A stretch of DNA of 64,000 nt from Pedobacter sp. MC2016-15 (GTDB lineage: Bacteria; Bacteroidota; Bacteroidia; Sphingobacteriales; Sphingobacteriaceae). The number at the start of each line of letters is the position of its first letter. Position 1 is the stretch's first letter. Both the position numbers and the translations under genes were made by a program. Where the stretch lies: the NCBI RefSeq assembly GCF_026239695.1, contig NZ_JAPIVS010000005.1, positions 186,001 to 250,000 of the forward strand. The letters are read 5' to 3'. Shown here one piece after another: positions 15,001 to 24,158 of the stretch. The notes beneath the pieces are model-generated. The model did not search any database. It saw only the letters and a program-made list of their open reading frames with translations, and was not told where the DNA came from.

Positions 15001-16869
15001 GGTACTTTCACCAAAGACTACGAGCGTCAATCCGATGCCATTATCCTCTTCAGGAGGTTGCACAGAGATCTTCACATAGAATACTTCGTTGTTCTCTTCA
15101 AACCTTACCCTTCTTAAATGCACAGTAGTATTGCTGTTCCATGCTTTCCTGATGGCAGTATTCAACAGAACTGATACCTGTTTGGGTACCATCTTTAAAA
15201 CATTCAACTCAATCTTGTCGCTAGGTAGTGACAGATATTTCCGGTAGTTACCTATCGCGTCCTGCATGATGTAAGATTTATCAATATATACACCAGCATA
15301 GGCAAGTTCACGGGTAAGGAAGCTGTTGAATCCTTTTTCTATGGGGCTCATCGCAAACTCTGTCGACTTGCCTTTGCTTTTATCTGGCTGGCCGGATGTT
15401 CTTGAACCGGTATTGTAGGTATTATAAGACGCATAGTTGAGCACGCCGGTCTTCCTGAAGAACTTCAACTTTCCTGAGATCTCTGTAAAGCCCTCCTTCA
15501 GAGGGGCTACCGATTCGCTGGAACCAAGAAATAATAGTCCCCCGGGGATCAGCGAGAAGTGAAAAGTTGAAAGAATTTTTTCCTGCAATATGATATTCAC
15601 GTAGATTAACATATTACGGCAGGTTACAATATCATTTTTGATAAAGGGAGGAGATTTCGTAACATCATGTTTGGCAAAAACAATCATCTTACGTACTTCG
15701 GGGATGACGCTGTAATATTTGCCATCTTGTGTGATATACTCCTTAAAAAAGCTGTCCGGAATTTCTTTTTTTATGCTGAGCGGATACTGATTTTTTGCAG
15801 CAATATCGATGCTTTTATCGTCTATATCCGTCGCGAAAATCTTTACATCAACCTTTTTACCAGATTTCTTTAAGCAGTCTTGTGCGATAATCGCGATAGT
15901 ATATGCCTCCTGACCAGTGCTGCAGGCGCAGACCCACATTCTGATGCTATCTCCATCTGATTTGCGGTCAAGGATTTCTTTAAACTGGGTACTGAACATC
16001 TCAAAGGCATCTGTATCACGGAAAAATCGGGTTACTCCAATCAGGAAGTCCTGACTAAGTATGGCCAGCTCTTTTTCATCTTTCCTGAGTAAGGAAACGT
16101 AATCACCAAAGTTTTGCATATTGTTCTCATTCATTCGTCTGCCGATACGCCGAATGATTGTTGGTGTTTTATACAGATTAAAGTTATTCCCTGATAAGCC
16201 ATGCACCAGCCCAAATAGTTCCTCCAGCAGCTTCTCGTCTATCTTTCCATCCTGCAGAACGCTGAGTGGCTCTTCATTGGCATAGCTAAAAAGCTCCTGA
16301 CTCATTTCTGCAGGGGAGAGGATGAAATCTGCACAACCTGTGGCAATTGCACTGTTGGGCATCCCGTCAAATTTCGCCGTCGCAGGATCCTGAACAATGA
16401 CCATACCCCCATGATCTTTTATTTTTTGTATTCCTTTTGTACCGTCGGTGCCGGTTCCGGAAAGGATGATCGCTATGGCTTTATCTTTTTTGTCTTCAGC
16501 AAGCGTAAAGAGAAAATGGTCAATTGCAGAATTGGGAACTTTATGCTGTGTCTTGTCAGCTAGTTTTAATCTCCCGTTTTTAACGGTCAGTAATTTGTCA
16601 TTAGGGATAATATATACACAGTTTTGCTGTATAGCCATGTGATTTTCGGCTTCGAAAACCTTCATGTGTGTATGTTTGCCTACCAGTTCCACCAGTAAGC
16701 TTTTATGTTCAGAAGATAGATGCTGAATGACAACAAATGAGAAACTCGCATTTGCAGGCATATTGTCAAAAAATAGATGAATGGCTTCCAAACCTCCAGC
16801 GGAGGCACCAATTGCAACTATATAATTGTCGTATCTTTTTGCTTTATTTACCGTTTTGCTTTCGGTCAT
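12028..16869 (-). CDS. CheB-CheR-PAS hybrid histidine kinase
   Basis: 1613 aa. Residues about 14-195 form a CheB methylesterase (catalytic Ser in GASAGGLEAI, His in QHLSSEH, Asp in GTGTDGTKGI). Residues about 210-475 form a CheR methyltransferase (CACSTGQEAYT, then CRNMLIYV). A striking coiled coil of repeated NEEL units spans about 645-715, followed by several PAS domains. A histidine kinase ends the protein (SHELKTPV H-box near 1398, NFISNGLKYAP N-box, then DQGIGIP and GLGLGLY). It has no receiver or transmembrane segment. It starts 9 bp after the phytochrome stop, so the light sensor probably feeds this cytoplasmic kinase. Substrates of the CheB/CheR parts are unknown. Confidence 0.92.
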   Translation of the reverse strand: MTESKTVNKAKRYDNYIVAIGASAGGLEAIHLFFDNMPANASFSFVVIQHLSSEHKSLLVELVGKHTHMKVFEAENHMAIQQNCVYIIPNDKLLTVKNGRLKLADKTQHKVPNSAIDHFLFTLAEDKKDKAIAIILSGTGTDGTKGIQKIKDHGGMVIVQDPATAKFDGMPNSAIATGCADFILSPAEMSQELFSYANEEPLSVLQDGKIDEKLLEELFGLVHGLSGNNFNLYKTPTIIRRIGRRMNENNMQNFGDYVSLLRKDEKELAILSQDFLIGVTRFFRDTDAFEMFSTQFKEILDRKSDGDSIRMWVCACSTGQEAYTIAIIAQDCLKKSGKKVDVKIFATDIDDKSIDIAAKNQYPLSIKKEIPDSFFKEYITQDGKYYSVIPEVRKMIVFAKHDVTKSPPFIKNDIVTCRNMLIYVNIILQEKILSTFHFSLIPGGLLFLGSSESVAPLKEGFTEISGKLKFFRKTGVLNYASYNTYNTGSRTSGQPDKSKGKSTEFAMSPIEKGFNSFLTRELAYAGVYIDKSYIMQDAIGNYRKYLSLPSDKIELNVLKMVPKQVSVLLNTAIRKAWNSNTTVHLRRVRFEENNEVFYVKISVQPPEEDNGIGLTLVVFGESTPEGSYEKEERTFGEMHLDQTTSDYVFELEAELNEARNSLQLATEEMETTNEELQSTNEELLSANEELQSSNEELQSLNEELHTLNTEHQVKISELIDLNDDLDNYFRSTDIGQVFVDSSLYIRKFNTAAVGMVNLIIADIGRSIQQISNNLQGTDLNSDIQQVLDDGVAVEKEVRIKNGDTSLMRIMPYVKKDGKVDGVVITFVNISQLTELNNIITGVFNASLNGVMAFKSVRNKQNVITDFECITFNESAGTLLRKNAEELTGASIIKDIPEISGGNLLEAYRAVVEKGNSFQVEYKLYEKVWVEIVAVKMSDGFAATITNITKQKSAQEKLKHNYNELLGTRENLKQLNSELEQKIEERTLLLSESESRFNLVSQATNDTIWDWDLSDNTIWRSASFKTIFGYEDKPEKRSISFAFTIIHPEDLKRVQESVNNAINKGEQQWTCQYRLKKADGSYATILDRGSILFDENAVPYRMVGSMLDISQLIAAQDKLNSSERKFRKIFDSNVIGMIFSNVVTGRIENANGIFLEMLGYTVEDFENGAISWKDITPPEAMAASAASAELLRTQGYCPPFEKQYYHKDGHAVDVMIGSAILDDDVPEDAVTYIIDITTQKESDKKRDELQHLIKRQQDEFHSIFKKAPALISIRRGKDLVYEFVNEAFEQFDGGRVYIGKKTLGHGSQFESPELIALEEQVVRTGETLVANSYKFTRPATEHAEAQEAWFDLILNPVYSSEGQIDGVSFFGFEVTDLITAQITTKALMSKKDEFMSIASHELKTPVTSIKGFLQFALKMAEQRKFDNIFSFIDKANKQVGKLTALVDDLLDVTKIQAGKMTFTMSEFNIREVLQDSIDGVQSNLTHQEIITDIEDLTVNGDRHRIEQVISNFISNGLKYAPDGKQLFIEAKKTGAGNVRISVKDQGIGIPNDKAEFIFDRFFRVEESSNHFSGLGLGLYISAQIIERHQGKIGVISDIGEGSEFWFEIPIELAS

Positions 16870-16878
16870 TCTACAGTA

Positions 16879-18408
16879 TTAATTGAATGTCTGATCCGCG
16901 TCAAACTGGTATAAAAAATTCTTAAATGATTCGGCAATGGCAAGCTCCGCTTCAGTCCAGACTTTTGACTGCCCGAAAATGGTTTGCTGCCATAGTTTGA
17001 ATGAGTTCCGCGGATGATATTTAATTCCATCCTTTTCGAAATTCACCGCTTCGTTGGGATTACCTCCCCAACTGATATCTTTGATCCGTTCAGGTCTGAA
17101 GCCGATTACAAAATCACCTTTATGACTATTAATTGGAATAATGACTACGCCACTGGCAATATTCTGATAGTGACGGGCATCATCGTAAACTTCTCCAAAC
17201 TCATGACTTGAAAAAACCGTGCCGAGCGATTTACTATTGGCCCAAAGCAACATGTTTTCAATTTCATCCTGTTCAGGTACAATGCCATGGGATACTATAT
17301 CGCCATTTATGCTAACGGAGAACCCATCTAAATCAAGTAAACTGAGGAATTGCTTTCCTTCATCTTCCATCAGGCCTTTGGCCATATCTCCCTTAGAAAA
17401 TATGCATTGAATGATATCTGCTTTTATATCTGAGAGTCTGCCTGATTCTATCAGGGCTTCCTGCTTGATAATTGCCGCGATCCGGTACGAAATTTCGATG
17501 CTCAGCCACTCGAAAATGGACCTGTTTTCAAGACTCAGGTAGTTGGGAGTGATATGATGGCAGGAGATCAGGCCCCATAGTTTTCCTTCAACCATCACCC
17601 TGATAGACATCGATGCTGCGACATGCATATTTGCCATATATTCGAGGTGAACAGCTGCCACGCTACGTAAATTGCAGTCTGATAAATCTATAAATCCACC
17701 AGCAATCGGGTTGATCACTGGATACAGGCGGTGGGTGATGTAATCTTTATTTGGTATTAACCTGAAAGGATTTTTTACGTAAAGATCTCTGGCTTGTTTG
17801 GGAACATCTGAGGCAGGAAATGTCTGTCCCAGATAGCTTTCTAAAGTGCCTTCAATTTCTTCAGCAATTACTTCGCCATTCCAATGTTCATCAAAGCGGT
17901 ACATACGGATGCCATCAAATCCTGCAATGCGACGTATCTCGTGGATACTGGCTTCACATACTTCCTGCAGGCTTTTTGTATTTTCAATACTGGCAATAAA
18001 AGATCTTACCTCCTGAAAGACTTCTGAAAACACACGTTCAGGAACTTCATCATCTTTCTCGATTTCCAATATCACCATATCTTCTTTGATATGGCATAAC
18101 AAGGTTACAGGTACTGGTGTCGCCTTGGTGACGAAACTTGATTTAAAGGGTACTCTGTTTCTGATGCCTTTATCAAATTCAGCCTTTAATGCATCGAATG
18201 CGTGTTCGGGAATACAATTTGAAAAGTGCAGCCCGATTAGCTCTTCAACAGGATTTGAATATAATTCGCTTATATTTTCGCTTGCCTGTATGATGTTCAA
18301 GCTGTTGATATCCAGCACGATCAGGTAGCCGTAATCCTGGATGGAGTTTGTTTTATGAATGGCAAGCTTGCCACAAAAAGTAGCATCGAAATTAGTGTTT
18401 ACGCTCAT
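16879..18408 (-). CDS. Bacteriophytochrome photosensory protein (PAS-GAF-PHY, no kinase)
   Basis: 509 aa. Cys12 (ATFCGKLAIHK) is where bacteriophytochromes attach biliverdin, just before the PAS domain (20-120). The GAF domain (about 130-310) has the PASDVP motif and HLEYMANMHVAASM, including the chromophore-contacting His. The PHY domain has the tongue motif PRNSF (in HPRNSFKLWQQ). There is no C-terminal kinase; the protein ends after PHY. It is the first gene of a pair with the CheB-CheR-PAS kinase 9 bp downstream, which likely supplies the output. No heme oxygenase gene for biliverdin is seen in this window. Red/far-red sensing is inferred from family. Confidence 0.9.
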   Translation of the reverse strand: MSVNTNFDATFCGKLAIHKTNSIQDYGYLIVLDINSLNIIQASENISELYSNPVEELIGLHFSNCIPEHAFDALKAEFDKGIRNRVPFKSSFVTKATPVPVTLLCHIKEDMVILEIEKDDEVPERVFSEVFQEVRSFIASIENTKSLQEVCEASIHEIRRIAGFDGIRMYRFDEHWNGEVIAEEIEGTLESYLGQTFPASDVPKQARDLYVKNPFRLIPNKDYITHRLYPVINPIAGGFIDLSDCNLRSVAAVHLEYMANMHVAASMSIRVMVEGKLWGLISCHHITPNYLSLENRSIFEWLSIEISYRIAAIIKQEALIESGRLSDIKADIIQCIFSKGDMAKGLMEDEGKQFLSLLDLDGFSVSINGDIVSHGIVPEQDEIENMLLWANSKSLGTVFSSHEFGEVYDDARHYQNIASGVVIIPINSHKGDFVIGFRPERIKDISWGGNPNEAVNFEKDGIKYHPRNSFKLWQQTIFGQSKVWTEAELAIAESFKNFLYQFDADQTFN

Positions 18409-18875
18409 CGAAATAGAATTACTTTTAATGCTGGCACTCAGGATTACAAGTTATACACGATCCTTTAAACATAATGTTGATGGACTATGTTTGATAAAAG
18501 TAGTAAATTATTGAACAAAAAGTCTTTTGCCATAGCATTCTTACAATGGCCGATATTCCGGAAAGTAAATATTACACTGAGTTTCAGTTATCAATGATTT
18601 TGAATGGTTTTGTGGTACAACTATCGGGGGTGATTTTGTAAAGTAGTATTAATAAAATAAAATACTCAAACCAGGCATGGTCTCTAAGCCTTCTGGATGA
18701 GTTCTGGATGTGCTAATGATGCCTTCGAGGCAGTTTTGTTTGTTAACTTGTCCATTGTTTATGTGTTGATATTATACATATATAACAGTGATAACGGAAA
18801 ACTGCCCGAGCTTAGGTTGTGACTAATTGAACATTTGTTAGCACAATGTGGAACTATACTTTGATCGCGATTGCA
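18409..18875. other. Intergenic stretch without a recognised gene
   Basis: 467 bp between the phytochrome gene's start and the end of the DUF4143 ATPase gene. It must hold the phytochrome promoter, but no TAnnTTTG/-33 pair with good spacing was found on the minus strand. A small hairpin TGCCT-TCG-AGGCA lies near 18720-18733. Nothing else is supported. Confidence 0.3.
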
Positions 18876-20060
18876 TTAATGAATAAATCCACCCCAGATA
18901 TAGCCGTCGAATATTTTCACTGGGTGCCTGCCAATCACATTGTACTGATCTATACTTAGATTTTGAGCCAGGTTTGAAACAGTTTTTAAATCGCTCTCAG
19001 TGGCAGTTTCCTTGACTTCAAAACATGCTTCCTTATTTAGGATAAAATCGATCTCTTTGCCGGTTTTGAGCTGGAAATAAGAAATAGATCCTTTGTGGAG
19101 TAATTGATTAAATACTGCATTTTCAAACATGGCTCCGCTACCAGCATCTGCTGAGATTGATGCAATACCATTATCCAGAAAATAGATCTTTCTTGCTTTA
19201 GTGATTTCACGATCAGGGCTATTCGATAATACAGGGATGGTCCTTATCAAATAGCTTTGCTCTAATAAATCCAGGTAATTTTCTATGATTATACGCGAAA
19301 TACCCATCATATTCGCAAGTTTTGAAATATCGAGTTTCGTCCCTATTCTTAAAGATAATAATTTTATTAATTTATAAAGATTGGCAGGATCCCGAATATC
19401 TGACAGCAGAGCGATATCGAAGTTGATGTAAGAACTGATGATATCTTGAATCATATCTTTTTTATCAGCTATTGTCGTAGACAAAACTACTTCAGGAAAT
19501 CCTCCATAGTTGATATATGTTTCGTAGTAGTCCTTTAAACGTCCGTATTCTGCTTTACTAAAAATACCAGCCTGAGACAAAGGAATTTCAGAAAATGAGA
19601 TTCCATTAAAGGCAAGTAATTCAGAAAAGCTAAGAGGATAGACCTCGAAAATTTTCTTCCTTCCAGCCAATGATTCAGAGAACATATTTTTCATATAATA
19701 GGCACTGGAACCTGTAATGATAAATTTGATATCATAAGTGTCATAAAGATATTTTAATACACTTGGTAAATTCTTAACCAACTGAATCTCGTCTATTCCA
19801 ATTAATACTTTCTCGCTAAAATCAGCTCCTCTCTGGCTGAGAGCATAGACGATAGATTCATAGTTTTCTTCGGAAAATAACGACCGGTTATCCATCCGCT
19901 CAAGATCAAAGTAAAACTGCTGTTTGATTTTGGAATCTTCCATCAGCTGTTTTACCAAAGTTGTTTTACCGGTGCGCCGCATTCCTGTCAATACAGTAAT
20001 TTGCTTCTTTGAAAGGTGGTCTGATAAAGACTTGTATATGAATCTGCTGTGAAACTCCAT
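18876..20060 (-). CDS. AAA-type ATPase with DUF4143 domain
   Basis: 394 aa. The N-terminal ATPase has a P-loop G26-MRRTGKTT and a Walker B LIGIDEIQL, followed by the FIITGSSAYYMK sensor region. The C-terminal third is DUF4143, ending in a restriction-nuclease-like fold core (TGKEIDFILNKEACFEVKE). Proteins of this class are common accessory genes across bacteria and archaea, and their role is unknown; the nuclease-like tail and the absence of partners allow a defence or mobile-DNA guess only. The gene stands alone with its own strong promoter. Its core fold residues D and E-x-K are present, so the tail may be active. Confidence 0.88.
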   Translation of the reverse strand: MEFHSRFIYKSLSDHLSKKQITVLTGMRRTGKTTLVKQLMEDSKIKQQFYFDLERMDNRSLFSEENYESIVYALSQRGADFSEKVLIGIDEIQLVKNLPSVLKYLYDTYDIKFIITGSSAYYMKNMFSESLAGRKKIFEVYPLSFSELLAFNGISFSEIPLSQAGIFSKAEYGRLKDYYETYINYGGFPEVVLSTTIADKKDMIQDIISSYINFDIALLSDIRDPANLYKLIKLLSLRIGTKLDISKLANMMGISRIIIENYLDLLEQSYLIRTIPVLSNSPDREITKARKIYFLDNGIASISADAGSGAMFENAVFNQLLHKGSISYFQLKTGKEIDFILNKEACFEVKETATESDLKTVSNLAQNLSIDQYNVIGRHPVKIFDGYIWGGFIH

Positions 20061-20082
20061 AGCTATGAAAATTTATTATAGT

Positions 20083-20114
20083 CAAATTTAGCATTACTAT
20101 TTTTAATTAACAAA
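20083..20114 (-). promoter_or_regulatory. Promoter of the DUF4143 ATPase gene
   Basis: On the minus strand TTTG (20111-20114) and TAAATTTG (20083-20090) are 20 bp apart, a full match to the Bacteroidota consensus. Predicted start is near 20076, giving a leader of about 16 nt before the ATG at 20060. A second -7-like TACATTTG overlaps at 20111-20118. Confidence 0.5.
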
Positions 20115-20209
20115 TGTAAAATAGTAGTACTAGTTTCATCTTAATTATTAAAATAGTTATTTTTATGCTTGATTTACAGACTCAGATGAAATAGAATGGT
20201 ACGTACACA

Positions 20210-20236
20210 AAAAATCCCCCGATGATTGTCGGGGGA
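20210..20236 (-). terminator. Intrinsic terminator of the rhamnosidase/SusCD unit
   Basis: Read on the minus strand, an 8-bp perfect stem (TCCCCCGA/TCGGGGGA, 20215-20222 with 20229-20236) with a 6-nt loop is followed by a T-run (complement of 20210-20214). It lies 20 bp after the rhamnosidase stop and ends the transcript from the upstream genes. Confidence 0.75.
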
Positions 20237-20257
20237 TTTGAGGGCATAGAAATAGAC

Positions 20258-22648
20258 TTATAAACTAAACATATTCTTTTTGTTGCCCGATATCGGATAA
20301 CTTTTATCCTTCCAGACAAAGTTTCCCGAAACATCTGCAGGTAGCTGAATCTCAATATTCCATTTTTTACCGTTTTGACGATACGATACGGAGAGTGGCC
20401 CTTTGGGATGCGGTATCGTACCACTGGCATTGCTGAGTTTTCCTAATGCCGGTTCAATCTTCACTTTTGAAAATCCGGGTCCGTCCGTTTCTATACCCAG
20501 TACGATACGATATAGCTCAATATTTGGACTTGCGCCCCAGGCGTGGCAATCTGAGCGCGTGGTTTTGGTGTCACTAATCTCTGCCCAGGTGCTGAGTCCG
20601 CTTTTGATATGATCACGCCACACATCCAACTGATCCAGGTAGCGATCTGCATAACCCACTTTTTTTAGCGCCAGCATCTGATAATATCTGAAATAAATGG
20701 TAGTTTGCGCCAGTGATTTATCTGATAACACGCGGTCCATCAGCTCCCGCGATTGTTTTTCAGGTACCAGATCTGTAAGTATAGCAAGCACATTTGTATG
20801 CTGCGAATACAAATCACGGGTATCCACATCCGCAAAAAGCCCCTTTTGCTCAGACCAGTATTTTTTCTTAATCGTAGTTTTCAGCTGGCTGATTTTTTCC
20901 TGATATTTAGTGTCTATAGCAGGTACTCCAAGTTCCTTTTCGAGGCTGGCAGCAACCTGGTAAGCCCATAACAACTGTAAATCCATCATGGCGCTCCCGC
21001 CTGCCTGGCCTTTCGGGGGAACGCCAAAATTCCAGCCCTTGTTGTTAGACCAATCGGTAAAATTCCAGTAAGGCATTTCTCCCAGAGATCCGTCTGCTTG
21101 CTGGTAGGTTTCAAAAAACGCAACTACTTGTCTTACACCAGGGAGCAAGCTCCTGACAAACTGCTCATCGCCTCTGTACATCCAGTAATCATGCACCATG
21201 CCTATCCACCAAAGCGAAAAGGGTGGGATCTGCTGATCATAATTGGTAGGGTAGCGACTCAAGGTTATTCCCTCGGCCATCCGCGAATTGTCGAACTGCT
21301 GCAAGGCTTGCCTCAGCAGTCGGTCGTCACCACTATTATACAATGATACCAAGCCCTGGATGCGTGTATCACCGATATATTGCAGTCGCTCGTAGTAGGG
21401 GCAATCCATATAAGTTTCCATTGCGCAAAGTTTCGCCGTACGCCATCCAATAGTTAACATCGTGTCCAGAATGGAGTCGCTGGCCTTGAATGAGGCATTG
21501 TAGTCGAAAGGATATTCTGCTTTAACAGCGTGAAAATCAGTGATCTCCAGCGGCTGATCTTTTGTTTGAACCGATAGCTTCAGGTATCGGAATGTCCTGT
21601 ACCAGAGCGGTGTATAAGAAATTGGGTTCCCTGAAGCGATCAGTCCGTCCTGAAAGCCCCTGAATCGTCTTCCTTCAATCTCATCACGCTGACCTTTCTG
21701 ATTGGCTTCGTCGTAAAGCGCTTCTGCATAGGCAAGATGTACTACCGCATTTTTGCCCTTATTGAGCAGCAGTACCGGATAAGCATTGGTCAGTACTTTC
21801 TGGTCTATCAGCCACTCTACCTTTGTATTTGCAGGGATGATAAAAGTACTTTTCTTTTGCAGGGAATTTTCCTTGACAACAAGTCCGCTACTTTTTCGGA
21901 TGGTAGCGAAGCGAATGGGTTCCATTCGCATAGGAGGGATAGTCCGCGGAACAAGAAAACGTCCCGGTTGATTAAAAACCGACCATTTTGTTTGTCCATG
22001 ACTGCCTTCTGTTGCGGCTTTCCAAGTGTCTTTACTGACTAAATCCCTGGCATTCCAGTCCGCAGTATATTTGGAAAAATCCACCATTTCTGCCGGACCG
22101 ATATCTGTACCGCGGCTCCAGCTTGCGACAGCATTATATCCTTCATTTCTGCATGATAACCAGCTGGAATCAGTATTCAGGCCGTATGATTTTTCCAGAT
22201 TGTCTTCCTGGATGATGAACCCTGTTTCATAAGAAAGATGGGCCATCGCCCGCCTTCCCCCGGAGTTCCAGACTTCTGCCGTCACATAGTTTTTTCCGGC
22301 CTTCAGGAAAGGGGCAATATTTAGGGTTTCAAACTGCCAGTGGCGCAGATCTGCAGCTGCTGGTCCGTGACTTACCCAGGTACCATTCACATACAGACGG
22401 TACCTGCTGTCAGCCGAGACATGAATCCAGAGGCTGTCGGGCACAGACTGAAGAGAGATCTCTTTTCTGAAATGAAATACAGCTAACTCGCTCCGGTCGT
22501 TTGCAGGATGGCTGATCCAGCGGGCAGGCCAGCTTTTTCGCAGCAGCACCGGATTAACCGGTACTGGCGATTGAGCAGCATATATTGATTGTATGGTTAA
22601 CATACATACGAACAGGTAATAACATATTTTCCGCATATCTTTTGACAT
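20258..22648 (-). CDS. Alpha-L-rhamnosidase, GH78 family, secreted
   Basis: 796 aa. A signal peptide is at residues 1-25 (YYLFVCMLTIQSIYAAQ). The N-terminal beta-rich modules include a jelly-roll region (FRKEISLQSVPDSLWIHVSA), followed by the six-hairpin (alpha/alpha)6 catalytic domain from about 370. GH78 hallmarks are MDCPYYERLQYIGDTR near 410 and WAEISDTKTTRSDCHAWG near 695, which hold the usual acidic catalytic residues. A C-terminal beta domain follows. It removes terminal alpha-L-rhamnose from pectin-like or other polysaccharides in the periplasm or at the surface. It is the last gene of the SusC-SusD unit, 20 bp after SusD, and defines the locus as rhamnose-directed. Confidence 0.88.
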   Translation of the reverse strand: MSKDMRKICYYLFVCMLTIQSIYAAQSPVPVNPVLLRKSWPARWISHPANDRSELAVFHFRKEISLQSVPDSLWIHVSADSRYRLYVNGTWVSHGPAAADLRHWQFETLNIAPFLKAGKNYVTAEVWNSGGRRAMAHLSYETGFIIQEDNLEKSYGLNTDSSWLSCRNEGYNAVASWSRGTDIGPAEMVDFSKYTADWNARDLVSKDTWKAATEGSHGQTKWSVFNQPGRFLVPRTIPPMRMEPIRFATIRKSSGLVVKENSLQKKSTFIIPANTKVEWLIDQKVLTNAYPVLLLNKGKNAVVHLAYAEALYDEANQKGQRDEIEGRRFRGFQDGLIASGNPISYTPLWYRTFRYLKLSVQTKDQPLEITDFHAVKAEYPFDYNASFKASDSILDTMLTIGWRTAKLCAMETYMDCPYYERLQYIGDTRIQGLVSLYNSGDDRLLRQALQQFDNSRMAEGITLSRYPTNYDQQIPPFSLWWIGMVHDYWMYRGDEQFVRSLLPGVRQVVAFFETYQQADGSLGEMPYWNFTDWSNNKGWNFGVPPKGQAGGSAMMDLQLLWAYQVAASLEKELGVPAIDTKYQEKISQLKTTIKKKYWSEQKGLFADVDTRDLYSQHTNVLAILTDLVPEKQSRELMDRVLSDKSLAQTTIYFRYYQMLALKKVGYADRYLDQLDVWRDHIKSGLSTWAEISDTKTTRSDCHAWGASPNIELYRIVLGIETDGPGFSKVKIEPALGKLSNASGTIPHPKGPLSVSYRQNGKKWNIEIQLPADVSGNFVWKDKSYPISGNKKNMFSL

Positions 22649-22668
22649 TTATAATTATAATTTAATAC

Positions 22669-24138
22669 CTATTCAAGTAACAAGACTTCTCTTCTCGGGT
22701 ACTGAAATAATGGACGAATTGTGGAGTATCCTGCCGCTGGAATAAAGCTTTTGGATGCCTTCTCTCTTACAGCATGTGCTTTCATCACATTTTCTGCCTG
22801 TCCTGTTCTTAATAGATCAAGCCAGCGATGGTTTTCAAAGGCCAGTTCAATCTGACGCTCATGCCATACTGCGGTTCTGAATGCCTCTTGGGTAGTGACA
22901 TTTTGCGCCGTTAAAGCTGGCAGACCAGCCCTGCTGCGAACCCGGTTCAATAATTCAAAAGCCTGACCACCGGTTACATAGCCTATCTCATTCAAAGATT
23001 CTGCTGCCATCAACAAGGCGTCGGCAAAGCGGTATACCGGAAAGTTATCATTGGTTTGATACCGGACTGCATGGGGGCTTTTATATTTGATAATATAGGG
23101 AACCACCTGCCTGGTTACAGGATCTGTAAAAGTTCTGCTGATCGATTTGTCCAGACGCTGGTCGCCCGCTTCATACTGCGCAATCAGGTCTGCGGTGGGA
23201 ATATTCCAGCCTGAGTCGGCACCCGTATACAGCGCAAACCCTGTGATGCTCGTTCCCGCGTTGTATGGAGCAAAAGTATACATGAAGTTACTGGACATGG
23301 AATAGGGTCCTTCCAGGAATTGGACCTCAAAGATAGACTCCACAGAGTTTTTTGCCGTAGAATTAAAGTTATCCGAGTAATTGGCGTTTAGAGCCCTTCC
23401 CGACTGCAAAATCAGGTTGAGCTGTTCCATCGCAGGGTTAAACTGTTTCTGAACCATGTACACCTTGGCCAATAACATGCGGGCGGCAACACTGGTCACC
23501 CTTCCCAGGTCATTAGCTGAAGTATACCTTTGTGGCAGATTCTCAATCGCCATTTTAGCATCCTTGATGATCGCATCATAAACTTCATTCACAGGTCTTC
23601 TTTTAGCCTGGGCAAAAGCATCACTTGTGGATGAGATTTCGCTGAGCACCAAAGGCAGCTCCCCAAAGAGCTGTACCAGGTTAAAGTAATAGTAGGCACG
23701 CAGGAAACTCGCCTGACCGATAATCTGTTTTGCAGCGTTCTCATCATTGATCTTATCCGGTGCATACCGGTTGATGATCACATTACATCTTCCTATACCG
23801 ATGAAAGAATTGGAAAAGAAAGAGTATACAAAGGAATTATCGTCAAGCTCCAGGAACTGATCGATTTGTTCCCTTCCCAACGCGGATCGGTCTCCGGTGT
23901 TGTATTGAAATGCCGTGTTGTCTGATCTCATTTCTCCCAGTTGCCAGAAGGAATCCGTAAATACTGGTCGCAGGGGAGCGTATGCGCCATTCACTGCCTG
24001 CACAAAGTCCTCCTTAGTTTTAAAGAAGTTCTTTGCATTCTGCAAGTATTCGGGATCTGTATTCAGATATTCTTTCTGACAGGATACAGTTAAGCTGGCC
24101 AGGAAGATGAGTATATATTTGATTTTCGATGTATTCAT
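22669..24138 (-). CDS. SusD/RagB-type surface glycan-binding lipoprotein
   Basis: 489 aa. A lipoprotein signal (IFLASLTVSCQKEY, Cys20) is followed by SusD landmarks: TDPEYLQNAKNFFKT, LRAYYYFNLVQLFGELPL, RRPVNEVYDAIIKD, the ADALLMAAESLNEIG repeat and the C-terminal ELAFENHRWLDLLRTG. SusD proteins lie on the outer face and pass oligosaccharides into the SusC channel. The gene follows SusC by 20 bp and precedes the rhamnosidase by 20 bp, one transcript. The glycan is probably rhamnose-containing, judged only from the neighbouring GH78 enzyme. Confidence 0.93.
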   Translation of the reverse strand: MNTSKIKYILIFLASLTVSCQKEYLNTDPEYLQNAKNFFKTKEDFVQAVNGAYAPLRPVFTDSFWQLGEMRSDNTAFQYNTGDRSALGREQIDQFLELDDNSFVYSFFSNSFIGIGRCNVIINRYAPDKINDENAAKQIIGQASFLRAYYYFNLVQLFGELPLVLSEISSTSDAFAQAKRRPVNEVYDAIIKDAKMAIENLPQRYTSANDLGRVTSVAARMLLAKVYMVQKQFNPAMEQLNLILQSGRALNANYSDNFNSTAKNSVESIFEVQFLEGPYSMSSNFMYTFAPYNAGTSITGFALYTGADSGWNIPTADLIAQYEAGDQRLDKSISRTFTDPVTRQVVPYIIKYKSPHAVRYQTNDNFPVYRFADALLMAAESLNEIGYVTGGQAFELLNRVRSRAGLPALTAQNVTTQEAFRTAVWHERQIELAFENHRWLDLLRTGQAENVMKAHAVREKASKSFIPAAGYSTIRPLFQYPRREVLLLE

Positions 24139-24158
24139 GTTTAAATAATTTGTTTGCG

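Noticed and set aside
18719..18733. Small hairpin with nearby T-rich DNA upstream of the phytochrome gene
   Set aside because: Only five base pairs and no gene ends there on the plus strand, so a terminator cannot be supported.
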